Source: Pseudoalteromonas sp. MMG010 (GTDB lineage: Bacteria > Pseudomonadota > Gammaproteobacteria > Enterobacterales > Alteromonadaceae). Taken from it: a stretch of 64,000 nt of DNA. This document shows, piece by piece, positions 18,511 to 28,921 of this stretch. Every line of letters begins with the position of its first letter. Positions within the stretch are counted from its first letter, which is position 1. Made by a program: the position numbers and the translations under genes. The DNA lies in the NCBI RefSeq assembly GCF_018100905.1, contig NZ_JAGJEG010000004.1:157058-221057 (forward strand), written 5' to 3'. Below the pieces are notes generated by a model, which was not told where the DNA came from, ran no database searches, and worked only from the letters and a program-made list of their open reading frames with translations.

Positions 18511-18679
18511 CTCGAATTAAAAACTTTTTTTGCTTTTAATGCAAGAGGTTTTTTAGTATTTATTTAGTGTACGCTAAGCGTCTGAATAGGTAATGAATTT
18601 AATTAGGCAATTGATTAGTCACCAACCTTTAAAGCCAGGCAACTAAACAATTTAATATGTTTAAGTAAAGTGGTACTAA

Positions 18680-19666
18680 CTATACTTTATCGGGCTCTAT
18701 TTCTTTTATATACCTGTTAACTGATAAATATGAACCGACAAAGCCGAGTAAAGTTGCCAGTAATATTAAGAACCCGAGCTCTGAAAATGACAATCCAATT
18801 AAATCAAAACGGGTTTGATATACATCGGCTACACTACTTACGGCAGACCCAAGCCACCACATCATAAGTGAAACACATATGAATGAAAATAAGCCACCAA
18901 TGACACCATACCATACCCCCGTCCATAAAAATGGAGCGTGGATAAAAGCATTGGTCGCACCGACTAACTTCATAACTTGAATTTCTTCTTTTTTATCCAT
19001 AATCGATAAACGAATCGTATTACCGATAATGAGCGTCACAGACGTAAGTAATAATAATGCGATTGTAATTACGCTATCTTTTAATAAACTTAATAAAGCA
19101 TTTAAACGCTCTAACCACGCAATATCTAACTTACCAAAGTCAACTTCACGTTCAGCTTCTAATTTAGCAAGTAATGTTTGTGCTGCATTGGGCATGCGAT
19201 GACGAGGAGTCGGAGTTACAAGCACCACATCCGGTAACGGGTTCGAATCTAAATATTGTAACGCCTGCCCAAATCCCGAAACCGATTCAAACTCACTCAG
19301 TGCATCTTGTTTTGAAATAAAAGACACACTTTCAACCTCAGGATACAAGGCTAAACGTTTTACTAATGTTTGGGTTTGTTGTGGGTTCATACTGTCTTTA
19401 ACAAATAACGATATTTCGCTAGCTTGTTCAAAACCACTGCTCACCTGCTGAACGTTTTTCACCACTAAGTACAGTGTTGCTGGTAATGTTAAACTCAAGC
19501 CTAACACCGCAATCGTCATCATTGATGCAAGTGGTGTACGCCACATCTCACCAAGACTATGTACACCTTGACGAAAAATATTAACGATAAAGTAATATCC
19601 ACTGGCTAGGCTCGATTTTTTTACTCGCTCGTTGGCATTTTGGCGACCTTTAAATAACAAACTCAT
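18680..19666 (-). CDS. ftsX: Cell division ABC transporter permease-like protein FtsX
   Basis: A 328-residue inner-membrane protein with an N-terminal cytoplasmic tail, a first helix (PLASMMTIAVLGLSLTLPATLYLVV), a large periplasmic loop and three C-terminal helices, the FtsX topology. With FtsE it relays to the periplasmic amidase activator EnvC and controls septal peptidoglycan splitting. Its start codon overlaps the ftsE stop by four bases, so the two are coupled. Confidence 0.94.
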   Translation of the reverse strand: MSLLFKGRQNANERVKKSSLASGYYFIVNIFRQGVHSLGEMWRTPLASMMTIAVLGLSLTLPATLYLVVKNVQQVSSGFEQASEISLFVKDSMNPQQTQTLVKRLALYPEVESVSFISKQDALSEFESVSGFGQALQYLDSNPLPDVVLVTPTPRHRMPNAAQTLLAKLEAEREVDFGKLDIAWLERLNALLSLLKDSVITIALLLLTSVTLIIGNTIRLSIMDKKEEIQVMKLVGATNAFIHAPFLWTGVWYGVIGGLFSFICVSLMMWWLGSAVSSVADVYQTRFDLIGLSFSELGFLILLATLLGFVGSYLSVNRYIKEIEPDKV

Positions 19667-20340
19667 AATAAACTTTCCGCTAGGGGGTCTTGACTCATAC
19701 GCCCTTCTTTTAAAGTTAAGCTACGGTATTTCATGCGCGATACCAAACCTAAATCATGGGTTGCAATTAATACGGTTGTGCCATGTTTATTAAAATCTTC
19801 AAATAATTTGAGTATTTCCATTGATAGCTCAGGGTCTAAATTACCTGTAGGTTCATCAGCAAGAAGTAAAGGGGGAGAGTTAACAATGGCACGCGCAATA
19901 CCAACACGTTGTTGTTCACCACCTGACAAAGTGGATGGGTGGCATTTTACTTTATCAAGTAAGCCCACTTTATCTAGTGCGCCATGCACCCGTTTTGCAA
20001 TTTGTTTATGGTGCGTACCTTCAATAATTAAAGGTAGTGCAACATTATCAAAAATAGTGTGACGTTCTAATAATCGATGGTTTTGAAATATAATTCCAAT
20101 ATCGCGACGCGCATAAGGAATTTGTCTTGCATTTACTTTATTAAGATCGGTCCCATTTATAAATACATTTCCGGCTGATGGGCGCTCCATCAAACTAATG
20201 AGTTTTAATAAAGTACTTTTACCAGCCCCACTATGACCCGTTAAAAATGCCAATTCACCAGGCTCAATATGAAAACTTACTTTTTCTAGCGCACGGTGTC
20301 CGCCAGAATAGGTTTTACTTACTTGCTGAAAATTTATCAT
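19663..20340 (-). CDS. ftsE: Cell division ATP-binding protein FtsE
   Basis: A 225-residue ABC ATPase with Walker A (GHSGAGKSTLLKL), the LSGGEQQRVGIARAIV signature, Walker B (LLLADEPTGNLDPE) and the H-loop (TVLIATHD). It partners FtsX at the divisome. It is 85 bp downstream of ftsY; a perfect 10-bp hairpin without a T-run occupies that gap. Confidence 0.95.
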   Translation of the reverse strand: MINFQQVSKTYSGGHRALEKVSFHIEPGELAFLTGHSGAGKSTLLKLISLMERPSAGNVFINGTDLNKVNARQIPYARRDIGIIFQNHRLLERHTIFDNVALPLIIEGTHHKQIAKRVHGALDKVGLLDKVKCHPSTLSGGEQQRVGIARAIVNSPPLLLADEPTGNLDPELSMEILKLFEDFNKHGTTVLIATHDLGLVSRMKYRSLTLKEGRMSQDPLAESLL

Positions 20341-20357
20341 TATTATACTCCAGCTAA

Positions 20358-20381
20358 CTTAAGGGAGTTTTCTCCCTTAAG
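20358..20381. other. Hairpin between ftsY and ftsE
   Basis: A perfect 10-bp inverted repeat, CTTAAGGGAG-TTTT-CTCCCTTAAG. It has no T-run, so it is more likely an mRNA processing or stability element within the ftsY-ftsE-ftsX transcript than a terminator. Confidence 0.5.
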
Positions 20382-20425
20382 AATGTATTAATTATTTATA
20401 TGAAATCCCAAAGCTGGGCATATTA

Positions 20426-22408
20426 TTACGCTTCGCCCTCATCCTGACTGAATAACGCCTCAATAAAATCATTACTATTAAATTCGCGTAAGTCGTCAAT
20501 CCCTTCACCCACACCAATATACCTAATCGGAATATTAAATTTATCGGCTACAGCAAAAATAACACCACCTTTAGCAGTACCATCTAGCTTAGATAAGGTA
20601 ATTCCTGTTAAGCCAACACATTGGTTGAATAGGTTAACTTGGCTTATTGCATTTTGTCCTGTGCCTGCATCAATAGTTAACATCACTTCGTGCGGTGCAT
20701 CGGGATCAATTTTTTTCATTACTCGTGCAATTTTTTCCAGCTCTTGCATTAAGTTATCTTTATTTTGTAAACGTCCAGCTGTATCGGCAATAAGCACATC
20801 AACATTTCGAGCCTTAGCAGCCTGAAACGCATCAAAAACAACCGAGGCGCTATCTGCTCCTGTATGTTGTGCTATCACTGGGATTTCATTTCTTTCACCC
20901 CATACTTGGAGTTGTTCAACGGCCGCGGCTCTAAATGTATCCCCTGCCGCTAACATGACCGACTTGCCTTCATTTTGAAACTGTTTTGCCAACTTACCGA
21001 TTGTGGTTGTTTTACCAACACCATTTACACCAACCATTAAAATGACAAATGGTTTTTTATTAGTACTCATCTCAAGAGGCTGTTCGGCTGTTTTGAGCAT
21101 GGTTGCCATTTCTTGTTTCATTAGCTCGTAAAGTGCATCACCATCTTTCAGCTGCTTTCGATTGGCCGCATCAGTTAAGTTATCAATGAGTTTCATGGTG
21201 GTATCAACACCAAGATCAGCCGTCAATAATTGCGTTTCTAGCTCTTCAAATAAATCGTCATCTATTTTTTTACCGCTAAAAATAGATGCAAAGCCAGAAC
21301 CTATATTTACACGCGTTTTTAATAAACCTTTTTTCAGACGAGAGAAAAAGCCTTCTTTTTTAGGTTTTTGAGCTGTTTCCTCTTGTGCTAAACGTACTTG
21401 TTCAGCTTCTTCCGCAGCGAGTTCCTCTTGTGCTAAACGTGCTTGTTCAGCTTCCTCTGCAGCGAGTTTCTCTTGTGCTAAACGTGCTTGTTCAGCTTCT
21501 TCCGCAGCGAGTTTTTCTTGTGCTAAACGTGCTTGTTCAGCTTCCTCTGCAGCGAGTTTCTCTTGCGCTAAACGTGCTTGTTCAGCTTGCTCTGCAGCGA
21601 GTTTCTCTTGCGCTAAACGTTCTTCTTCAGCTTGCTCTGCAGCGAGTTTCTCTTGCGCTAAACGTGCTTGCTCAGCTTGCTCTGCAGCGAGTTTCTCTTG
21701 CGCTAAACGTGCTTGTTCAGCTTGCTCTGCAGCGAGTTTCTCTTGCGCTAAACGTTCTTGCTCAGCTTGCTCTGCAGCGAGTTTCTCTTGCGCTAAACGT
21801 GCTTGTTCAGCTTGCTCTGCAGCGAGTTTCTCTTGCGCCAAACGTGCTTGTTCAGCTTGCTCTGCAGCGAGTTTCTCTTGCGCCAAACGTGCTTGTTCAG
21901 CTTCCTCTGCAGCGAGTGCTTCTTGCGCTAAACGTGCTTGCTCTTGAGCTAATTGTGCCTGCGCTACACGTTCTTTTTCAGCTTGCTCTTGAGCTAATTG
22001 TGCTTGCTTAGCTTCCTCTGCTTTTAATTTTTCAGCATCGGCATGTTCTTTTGCCAACAGCTCTGCATTTGCTTGTTCAATCGCTATTTTTTCTTGTTCT
22101 TGCGCTAAACGCGCTTGCTCAGCTTGTTCTTGAGCTAATTGTGCCTGCGCTACACGTTCTTGTTCAGCTTGCTCTGCGGCTAATTGTGCTTGCTTAGCTT
22201 CCTCTGCTTTTAATTTTTCAGCATCGGCATGTTCTTTTGCCAACAGCTCAGCATTTGCTTGTTCAATCGCTAACTTCTCTTGCTCAGCAGCTAATTGCTC
22301 TTGTTCAGCTTGTTCTGCAGCTAAACGCTCAGCTTCGGCTTGTTCGGTTTGTTTTTTATCTGACTTGCCAAAACCAAACCAAGACATAAATTTACTTTTT
22401 TTTGCCAT
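20426..22408 (-). CDS. ftsY: Signal recognition particle receptor FtsY with expanded acidic repeat domain
   Basis: The C-terminal ~310 residues are a standard SRP-receptor NG domain: FFSRLKKGLLKTRVNIGSGF, GVNGVGKTTTIGKLAKQF (G1), DTFRAAAVEQL, DTAGRLQNKDNLMQEL, and TLSKLDGTAKGG. The N-terminal A region is unusually long, about 330 residues, made almost entirely of Ala/Glu/Gln/Leu-rich coiled-coil repeats, including 12 near-identical 15-residue units. The total of 660 residues compares with 497 in E. coli. FtsY docks SRP-ribosome complexes at the membrane; the acidic A domain contacts lipid and translocon. It heads the ftsYEX operon. Confidence 0.95.
   Translation of the reverse strand: MAKKSKFMSWFGFGKSDKKQTEQAEAERLAAEQAEQEQLAAEQEKLAIEQANAELLAKEHADAEKLKAEEAKQAQLAAEQAEQERVAQAQLAQEQAEQARLAQEQEKIAIEQANAELLAKEHADAEKLKAEEAKQAQLAQEQAEKERVAQAQLAQEQARLAQEALAAEEAEQARLAQEKLAAEQAEQARLAQEKLAAEQAEQARLAQEKLAAEQAEQERLAQEKLAAEQAEQARLAQEKLAAEQAEQARLAQEKLAAEQAEEERLAQEKLAAEQAEQARLAQEKLAAEEAEQARLAQEKLAAEEAEQARLAQEKLAAEEAEQARLAQEELAAEEAEQVRLAQEETAQKPKKEGFFSRLKKGLLKTRVNIGSGFASIFSGKKIDDDLFEELETQLLTADLGVDTTMKLIDNLTDAANRKQLKDGDALYELMKQEMATMLKTAEQPLEMSTNKKPFVILMVGVNGVGKTTTIGKLAKQFQNEGKSVMLAAGDTFRAAAVEQLQVWGERNEIPVIAQHTGADSASVVFDAFQAAKARNVDVLIADTAGRLQNKDNLMQELEKIARVMKKIDPDAPHEVMLTIDAGTGQNAISQVNLFNQCVGLTGITLSKLDGTAKGGVIFAVADKFNIPIRYIGVGEGIDDLREFNSNDFIEALFSQDEGEA
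21377..21916 (-). repeat. 12 x 45-bp tandem repeat inside ftsY
   Basis: Twelve consecutive 45-bp units encode LAAE(E/Q)AEQARLAQEK with small variations (Q or E at position 5, E or V for A at position 9). Units are nearly identical at DNA level, implying recent expansion by slippage or recombination. Further upstream in the gene a longer ~60-residue block (beginning AIEQANAELLAKEHADAEKL) is also duplicated. Confidence 0.92.
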
Positions 22409-22614
22409 ACTTGCTAATAACCACTTATAAATATCTGATAAACTAAAATTTGAAATAGCTTAGCTATACCCAGCATTTTTTGCTAAGTAAACAACTGTTC
22501 AAAACCTAAGTGATAAATAATAACACTTTTAGAGCGGTTGAAAAATAAAGCTATACGTAAACAACAGCAATATTATCTGAGCTAGATCACAGATACCATT
22601 TATTAGTGAGTTAA

Positions 22615-23220
22615 ATGAGAAAAAAAACAACCGTAAATAAAACAGCAAATAAAAGTAGCAGCGGTTTTATAAGAATTATTAGTGGCCAGTTTCGAGGCAG
22701 AAAATTACCTGTGAAAGACGTACTCGGTCTACGCCCGACCACTGATCGCATAAAAGAAACTGTATTTAATTGGTTAATGCAAGATACACACGATGCCAAA
22801 ATACTTGATTGTTTTGCTGGCTCTGGGGGATTGGGCTTTGAAGCACTTTCTCGTTATGCTAATAAGGCTACATTTATAGAGTTAGATAAAGGTGCCGCAC
22901 TTCAACTAGAACAAAATATTGGTACTTTAAAACTACAAAATGCCCAAGTAAAAAACACAAATAGCCTATCGTATTTGCAGCAATTAGACCAAGATGAAAC
23001 GTTTGACATCGTTTTTGTTGATCCCCCATTTCGTAAAAACTTAGCCCAAAACTGCTGTCATTTATTAGAAGATAACCAATGGCTTAGCGATAATGCATTT
23101 ATATATGTTGAAGTTGAAAGTGAAATAACATCATTCACACCCCCTTCTAACTGGCTGTTATTAAAAGAAAAAAAGGCAGGACAAGTACTTTGCCAACTTT
23201 ACCAAAGAGCGATTACCTAA
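22615..23220 (+). CDS. rsmD: 16S rRNA (guanine(966)-N2)-methyltransferase RsmD
   Basis: A 201-residue Rossmann methyltransferase with IIRIISGQFRGRKLPV-type N-terminus (IISGQFRGRKL), GLRPTTDRIKETVFNWL, motif I LDCFAGSGGLGFEAL and the catalytic motif IV FVDPPF. It methylates G966 of 16S rRNA in the assembled 30S subunit. It is divergent from ftsY, the usual gammaproteobacterial arrangement. Confidence 0.95.
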   Translation: MRKKTTVNKTANKSSSGFIRIISGQFRGRKLPVKDVLGLRPTTDRIKETVFNWLMQDTHDAKILDCFAGSGGLGFEALSRYANKATFIELDKGAALQLEQNIGTLKLQNAQVKNTNSLSYLQQLDQDETFDIVFVDPPFRKNLAQNCCHLLEDNQWLSDNAFIYVEVESEITSFTPPSNWLLLKEKKAGQVLCQLYQRAIT

Positions 23221-23365
23221 GCCAATTAGAATTTATTACTTTCGGTTAATTTTATGCTTTACATGCGCTATAGCTTCGGATTACAATAGCGCACCATTTT
23301 TGAACCACTTGATCATTATTTGATCAACTTGAGCAACGCTCATTATTTAGGTAGGTGAATTTTTA

Positions 23366-23581
23366 ATGCCAGTAATTAAAGTAAGAGAGAACGAACCGTT
23401 TGACGTAGCACTTCGTCGCTTCAAGCGTTCATGTGAAAAAGCAGGAATCCTTTCAGAAGTTCGTCGTCGCGAGCACTATGAAAAACCAACAGCTGAGCGT
23501 AAGCGCAAAAAAGCTGCTGCAGTTAAGCGTCACATGAAGAAGCTTTCTCGCGATAACGCACGCCGCGTTAAATTATACTGA
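23366..23581 (+). CDS. rpsU: 30S ribosomal protein bS21
   Basis: A 71-residue, very basic protein with [20 protein letters not shown] and the C-terminal [15 protein letters not shown] stretch typical of bS21, needed for translation initiation on the 30S subunit. It is the first gene of the classical macromolecular-synthesis cluster (rpsU, dnaG, rpoD), here with yqeY inserted after it. Confidence 0.97.
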
Positions 23582-23601
23582 TACAGTTAGGTCTTGTATA
23601 A

Positions 23602-24048
23602 ATGAGCCTTTTAATAAAGCTAAAAGATGCGCAAAAAGATGCGATGAGAGCGAAAGACAAACAACGTCTTAACCCTATTCGTATGGTGCTTGCTGCTATC
23701 AAACAGCGTGAAATTGACGAGCAAATTACACTTGATGACGACGGTATTACCGCAGTTATAGTGAAGCTTGTAAAACAACGCCGTGATTCTTACAAACAGT
23801 ATAAAGATGCTGGACGTGAAGATTTAGCTGAAGTTGAAGCAAGTGAAATAACGGCACTTGAAACATTTTTACCTCAACAATTGAGTGAAGATGAAATCAT
23901 TGCCCTTATTGATACAGCAATTGCTGACACTAACGCTGCAGGTATGCAAGACATGGGTAAAGTAATGGGCATAATCAAAAGCAAAGCTGAAGGTCGCGCC
24001 GATTTAGGCAAAATCTCTGGTTTAATTAAGCAACGATTAACAGCCTAG
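23602..24048 (+). CDS. yqeY: GatB/YqeY domain-containing protein
   Basis: A 148-residue helical protein with LLIKLKDAQKDAMRAKDKQRL, the IRMVLAAIKQREID block and the C-terminal GMQDMGKVMGIIKSKAEGRADLGKISGLIK, the YqeY signature related to the tail domain of GatB amidotransferase. Its role is unknown; the domain suggests tRNA binding. It lies 20 bp after rpsU. Confidence 0.92.
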   Translation: MSLLIKLKDAQKDAMRAKDKQRLNPIRMVLAAIKQREIDEQITLDDDGITAVIVKLVKQRRDSYKQYKDAGREDLAEVEASEITALETFLPQQLSEDEIIALIDTAIADTNAAGMQDMGKVMGIIKSKAEGRADLGKISGLIKQRLTA

Positions 24049-24079
24049 TACACCCACATACAAAAAGTATGATTAAAGC

Positions 24080-24110
24080 AAACCGAGCCTAGTGCTCGGT
24101 TTCTTCGTTT
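24080..24110 (+). terminator. Terminator between yqeY and dnaG
   Basis: A perfect 9-bp stem, AAACCGAGC-CTAGT-GCTCGGTTT, followed by CTTCGTTTT. Partial termination here would match the known uneven expression of rpsU and dnaG in this cluster. Confidence 0.75.
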
Positions 24111-24186
24111 TATATATTAAAGCTTTAATAACAGTTCGCTTTGTGTTGAAATTACCTCTCTCTTTGCTTAGGAAATCTTATAAAAT

Positions 24187-25938
24187 ATGGCTGGAAAAAT
24201 CCCACGCAATTTCATCGATGATTTACTTGCCAGAACTGATATCGTTGAATTAATTGACTCAAAAGTTGGTTTAAAAAAAGCGGGGAAAGATTACCAAGCC
24301 TGTTGTCCTTTCCATAACGAAAAATCCCCCTCTTTCACCGTTTCACAAGACAAGCAGTTTTATCATTGTTTTGGTTGTGGGGCTAACGGCAATGCCATAT
24401 CGTTTGTGATGGAATACGATAAACTTGAATTTGTTGATGCAATAGAAGAGCTTGCTAGTTTATTAAACCTTGATGTCCCACGGGAGCAAGGCACGAACTC
24501 AGCCCCAGAACGTACTGCGGCACAAAAGCGCTCTGATTACGACCTAATGCTTCATTCAGCCCGTTTTTATCAACACCAGTTAAAACACCATGCTAATTCT
24601 GCTGATGTGATCAATTACGTTAAAGGAAGAGGCCTAAGCGGCGAAACAGTCAAAAAATTTATGATTGGATATGCCCCAAGCGAATGGGATGGTCTTTGCA
24701 ATCAATTAGGCCGAAACAAAGAACAAAAACAACAATTAGTTGAGTTAAAACTCGCCTCAGAAAAAACACCAGGCAGGCAATTCGATTTTTTTCGCGATCG
24801 TTTAATGTTTCCGATACGCGATAAGCGTGGCCGAGTTATTGCCTTTGGTGGGCGTGTAATGCAAAACGAACAAGGTCCAAAATACTTAAACTCGCCAGAA
24901 ACTCGCATTTTTCATAAAGGGTTTGAGTTATATGGTTTATACGAAGCAAAGCAAGCACATAAAAAATTAGATCATGTTCTTATTGTTGAAGGTTACATGG
25001 ATGTTGTTGCACTAAGTGAACAAGGCATTGAATACGCTGTTGCCGCTTTAGGTACGGCCACCACAAGTGAACACATGCACACCCTATTTAGAACCACAGA
25101 TAAAGTGATTTGTTGTTATGATGGTGACCGTGCAGGACGTGATGCAGCATGGCGTGCATTAGAAAATGCACTCCCTTATTTAACCGATGGTAAAGCATTA
25201 AATTTTGCTTTTTTACCTGATGGCGAAGACCCTGATTCATTAGTACAAAAAGAAGGGAAAACCGTTTTTGAAGAACGTTTAAGCGAAGCTGATGATTTTA
25301 GTAAGGTATTGTTTAATAAACTAAGCCAAGACGTTGATTTAACAATTGATTCTGGTAAAGCAAAATTACTCAGTGCCGCACTACCGTTAATCGAAAAAAT
25401 TCCCAGTGAATTTTACCAAGAAAACATTCTTGAGCAATTAGGACGCTTAATTGGTCGTACACGAGAACAATTAAATAACCGCTTAAAAACGCCAAAACAA
25501 CAACACTCAATAGAGCGTAAATTTAAAATAACGCCTATGCGACAAGCAATAGGTATTTTAATTCAGCACCCTAATTTGGCAAAAAGCATTCCCTATTTGC
25601 CCGATTTAACACATATGAAAATTGCGGGTATTGAATTGTTTATAGAGCTACAAAAATACGCATTAAGTAATGACAATATTACAACGGCTCAATTATTAGA
25701 GTACTTTCGTGATACCCCTTCATACGACGCTCTGATCAAGCTTGCAAGCTGGCAACATCAAATAAATGATGAACGTTTAGAAACCGTATTTAAAAATACT
25801 TTTAAATTTATTGAAGATCAGTGTTTAAATTATCGACTAGAGACCCTATTAATAAAAGACAAGACGCAAGGGCTTAATAGCGATGAGCGACTTGAGTATC
25901 AATTAATAATGACAGCGTTAAAAACGACTAATAGCTAG
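24187..25938 (+). CDS. dnaG: DNA primase DnaG
   Basis: A 583-residue primase. The N-terminal CHC2 zinc finger reads CCPFHNEKSPSFTV ... YHCFGCG; the RNA-polymerase domain includes FPIRDKRGRVIAFGGRV; the TOPRIM catalytic residues are in VLIVEGYMDVVAL and CCYDGDRAGRDAAWRA. The C-terminal DnaB-binding domain is present. It synthesises RNA primers at the fork. It precedes rpoD by 124 bp. Confidence 0.96.
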   Translation: MAGKIPRNFIDDLLARTDIVELIDSKVGLKKAGKDYQACCPFHNEKSPSFTVSQDKQFYHCFGCGANGNAISFVMEYDKLEFVDAIEELASLLNLDVPREQGTNSAPERTAAQKRSDYDLMLHSARFYQHQLKHHANSADVINYVKGRGLSGETVKKFMIGYAPSEWDGLCNQLGRNKEQKQQLVELKLASEKTPGRQFDFFRDRLMFPIRDKRGRVIAFGGRVMQNEQGPKYLNSPETRIFHKGFELYGLYEAKQAHKKLDHVLIVEGYMDVVALSEQGIEYAVAALGTATTSEHMHTLFRTTDKVICCYDGDRAGRDAAWRALENALPYLTDGKALNFAFLPDGEDPDSLVQKEGKTVFEERLSEADDFSKVLFNKLSQDVDLTIDSGKAKLLSAALPLIEKIPSEFYQENILEQLGRLIGRTREQLNNRLKTPKQQHSIERKFKITPMRQAIGILIQHPNLAKSIPYLPDLTHMKIAGIELFIELQKYALSNDNITTAQLLEYFRDTPSYDALIKLASWQHQINDERLETVFKNTFKFIEDQCLNYRLETLLIKDKTQGLNSDERLEYQLIMTALKTTNS

Positions 25939-26062
25939 TCAGATTTGATTTTCGCTGTTATACTACGCTATTCACTGCGTCACATTTGTTGTAGTGCGTT
26001 TACGGCGACAGTTTGTTTGGCGCCTGTTGTATCAACTTATCAGAGTGGAAGAAAAAATCTCT

Positions 26063-27907
26063 ATGGATCCAACTCCTCAGTCACAATTAAAACTTCTGAT
26101 TCAAAAAGGTAAAGAGCAAGGCTACTTAACTTTTGCAGAAGTAAATGATCACCTTCCACAAGACATTATCGACTCAGATCAAGTAGAAGATATCGTTAGT
26201 ATGATTAATGACATGGGTATTAAGGTTAGCGAAAACGCGCCTGATGCTGATGAATTAATGATGCAAGAAACGACGACAGATGAAGATGCAGCCGAAGCTG
26301 CTGCTGCCGCACTTGCTACTGTAGAAAAAGAGATCGGTCGTACAACAGATCCAGTGCGTATGTACATGCGCGAAATGGGTACTGTGGAATTACTTACTCG
26401 CGAAGGCGAGATTGTCATTGCAAAGCGCATTGAAGAAGGTATTAACCAAGTACAAATCTCGGTAGCAGAATACCCTGAAGCAATTACTTATTTGCTAGAA
26501 CAATGGGATAAATTCGAAGCCGAAGAAATGCGCTTAAGCGACATTATTTCTGGTTTCTTCGACCCTAACGAAGACGAAGCGCAAATTACTGCAACTCATA
26601 TCGGTTCTGAGCTTACTGAAGAACAGCAAGACGAAGATGAAGATGATGACGACGCTGACTCTGATGATGAAGACGAAGAAGAAGTAGATACAGGTCCAGA
26701 TCCTGAAGAAGCACGTGTACATTTTGAAAACTTACGTGATTTATACAATAAAGCACGTGAAACTTTTGATTCAAAAGGCCGTTCTCACCCAGATTCTAAA
26801 GCTGCTATTTTTGAAATCGGTGAACTATTTAGAACATTTAAATTAGTTCCTAAGCAATTTGATCGCATGGTTAATAACATGCGTGAAATGATGGACCGAG
26901 TTCGTGTTCAAGAACGTTTGATCATGAAACAAGCAGTTCAAATTTCAAAATTACCAAAGAAAACATTTGTTAAGCATTTTGCTAATAATGAAACAGATGC
27001 ATCTTGGTTAGATATTGAAATTTCAGCGAATGAAAAACACTCAGCAAAACTTGAAGAAGTTAAACCTGAAATCATTCGTTGTATTAATAAGCTATCAATT
27101 ATTGAGCAAAGCACAGGCTTAAGCATTGAGCGCATAAAAGATATAAATCGTCGTATGAGTATTGGTGAAGCTAAAGCTCGTCGTGCGAAAAAAGAAATGG
27201 TAGAAGCGAATTTACGTCTTGTAATTTCAATTGCTAAAAAATACACAAACCGTGGTTTACAATTCTTGGACTTAATCCAAGAAGGTAATATTGGTTTGAT
27301 GAAAGCCGTTGATAAATTTGAATATCGCCGTGGTTATAAGTTCTCAACTTATGCAACGTGGTGGATACGTCAAGCAATCACTCGCTCTATTGCCGACCAA
27401 GCAAGAACAATCCGTATTCCGGTACATATGATCGAAACGATTAACAAACTTAATCGTATTTCTCGTCAAATGCTACAAGAAATGGGTCGTGAGCCAAACC
27501 CAGAAGAGTTAGCAGAGCGCATGATGATGCCTGAGGATAAAATCCGTAAGGTACTTAAAATTGCCAAAGAGCCAATCTCTATGGAAACACCGATTGGTGA
27601 TGATGAAGATTCGCACTTAGGTGACTTTATCGAAGATACAACGATTGACTCGCCAATTGATTCTGCAACGATGGAATCTCTACGTGGGGCAACCAACGAT
27701 GTATTAGCTGGCTTAACAGCTCGTGAAGCTAAAGTACTTCGTATGCGTTTTGGTATTGATATGAATACCGACCATACGTTGGAAGAAGTAGGTAAGCAAT
27801 TTGACGTAACACGTGAGCGTATTCGTCAAATAGAAGCGAAAGCACTGCGTAAATTACGCCACCCTTCTCGCTCTGATTTACTTAAAAGCTTTTTAGACGC
27901 TAAATAA
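26063..27907 (+). CDS. rpoD: RNA polymerase housekeeping sigma factor RpoD (sigma-70)
   Basis: A 614-residue group-1 sigma factor. The start [23 protein letters not shown] aligns with E. coli ([12 protein letters not shown]); a longer reading from 25994 would add 23 residues of non-family sequence. Visible are region 1.1, a very acidic non-conserved region near residues 190-215 ([17 protein letters not shown]), region 2 ([17 protein letters not shown]), region 3 ([14 protein letters not shown]) and region 4.2 ([26 protein letters not shown]). Confidence 0.96.
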   Translation: MDPTPQSQLKLLIQKGKEQGYLTFAEVNDHLPQDIIDSDQVEDIVSMINDMGIKVSENAPDADELMMQETTTDEDAAEAAAAALATVEKEIGRTTDPVRMYMREMGTVELLTREGEIVIAKRIEEGINQVQISVAEYPEAITYLLEQWDKFEAEEMRLSDIISGFFDPNEDEAQITATHIGSELTEEQQDEDEDDDDADSDDEDEEEVDTGPDPEEARVHFENLRDLYNKARETFDSKGRSHPDSKAAIFEIGELFRTFKLVPKQFDRMVNNMREMMDRVRVQERLIMKQAVQISKLPKKTFVKHFANNETDASWLDIEISANEKHSAKLEEVKPEIIRCINKLSIIEQSTGLSIERIKDINRRMSIGEAKARRAKKEMVEANLRLVISIAKKYTNRGLQFLDLIQEGNIGLMKAVDKFEYRRGYKFSTYATWWIRQAITRSIADQARTIRIPVHMIETINKLNRISRQMLQEMGREPNPEELAERMMMPEDKIRKVLKIAKEPISMETPIGDDEDSHLGDFIEDTTIDSPIDSATMESLRGATNDVLAGLTAREAKVLRMRFGIDMNTDHTLEEVGKQFDVTRERIRQIEAKALRKLRHPSRSDLLKSFLDAK

Positions 27908-27928
27908 TTTAGCGCCATTTATAAACTA

Positions 27929-27956
27929 AAAAGGCCGCTTAAGCGGCCTTTTTTCT
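27929..27956 (+). terminator. Terminator downstream of rpoD
   Basis: A palindrome AAAAGGCCGCTTAAGCGGCCTT followed by a run of Ts, about 20 bp after the rpoD stop. It is a strong intrinsic terminator that also lies just upstream of prmA. Confidence 0.9.
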
Positions 27957-27973
27957 ATTTGCAGGAATTAAAC

Positions 27974-28852
27974 ATGGCTTGGATCCAAATTCGTATAAAT
28001 GCTAGCGCTGACAATGCTGACTTAATAAGTGATTTATTAATGGAGGCAGGAAGTGCCTCGGTTACTTTTATGGATGCAAAAGATACTCCAATCTACGAAC
28101 CTAAGTTAGGCACAGTGCAATTGTGGGCCGACACGATTGTTATTGGTTTATTTGAGGCGAATCATGATATGAATAGCGTAACAGCATTGCTTAACGCTAA
28201 TAATGCCTTAAAGCAGCCTTTAGTATATAAAATTGAACAACTTGAAGACAAAGATTGGGAACGTGAGTGGATGGACAACTTCTTTCCGATTCAATTTGGT
28301 GAAAGGTTATGGATTTGTCCAAGTTGGCGCGATATTCCTGATCCAGATGCAGTGAATGTATTACTTGACCCTGGCCTTGCTTTTGGTACTGGCACACATG
28401 CAACAACATCACTGTGTTTAAAGTGGCTTGAAAGCCAAGACTTAACCGGTAAAACGGTAGTTGATTTTGGTTGTGGCTCTGGAATTTTAGGCATTGCAGC
28501 AATTAAATTAGGTGCAGAGCGTATGATCGGTATTGATATAGACCCACAAGCACTCGAAGCAAGTTTAGATAATGCACAGCGCAATGGAGTCGCTGATAAA
28601 TTAGAAGTCTATTTACCTGAAAATCAACCTGAATTTAGTGCTGATATTGTAGTGGCTAATATTCTTGCACAACCGCTGCGTGAGTTACACAATGTTATTT
28701 TAGGGTTACTTAAACCCGGTGGAAAAATTGCTATGTCGGGAATATTAGCTGAACAAGCACAGTCAGTTGCCGATATTTATGCCCCTAATATTGTACTTGA
28801 TGAAGTTGCCGTTGAAGGTGATTGGACACGAGTCAGTGGTGTAAAAAAATAA
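27974..28852 (+). CDS. prmA: Ribosomal protein L11 methyltransferase PrmA
   Basis: A 292-residue enzyme (E. coli 293) trimethylating bL11. It starts [10 protein letters not shown] with an AGGAA site; an upstream TTG at 27959 is less likely. The N-terminal substrate-binding domain is followed by a SAM domain with [15 protein letters not shown] (motif I) and [11 protein letters not shown] (NxLxxP-type motif IV). [16 protein letters not shown] is the PrmA signature. Confidence 0.94.
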   Translation: MAWIQIRINASADNADLISDLLMEAGSASVTFMDAKDTPIYEPKLGTVQLWADTIVIGLFEANHDMNSVTALLNANNALKQPLVYKIEQLEDKDWEREWMDNFFPIQFGERLWICPSWRDIPDPDAVNVLLDPGLAFGTGTHATTSLCLKWLESQDLTGKTVVDFGCGSGILGIAAIKLGAERMIGIDIDPQALEASLDNAQRNGVADKLEVYLPENQPEFSADIVVANILAQPLRELHNVILGLLKPGGKIAMSGILAEQAQSVADIYAPNIVLDEVAVEGDWTRVSGVKK

Positions 28853-28898
28853 CAGCCAACAAAAACCCAAGATAGAGTATTAACTCTAAACTTGCATC

Positions 28899-28921
28899 TA
28901 AAGCCTGTAATTAACAGGCTT
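28899..28921 (+). terminator. Hairpin downstream of prmA
   Basis: A perfect 9-bp stem AAAGCCTGT-AATTA-ACAGGCTTT, about 45 bp past the prmA stop, with a weak T-rich tail. The remaining AT-rich DNA up to dusB should contain the promoter of the dusB-fis operon, which is strongly growth-phase controlled in enterobacteria. Confidence 0.65.

Noticed and set aside
21385..22011. 208-codon plus-strand frame opposite ftsY
   Set aside because: It is an antisense by-product of the 45-bp repeat, with no ribosome-binding site and a repetitive Leu/Val-rich sequence.
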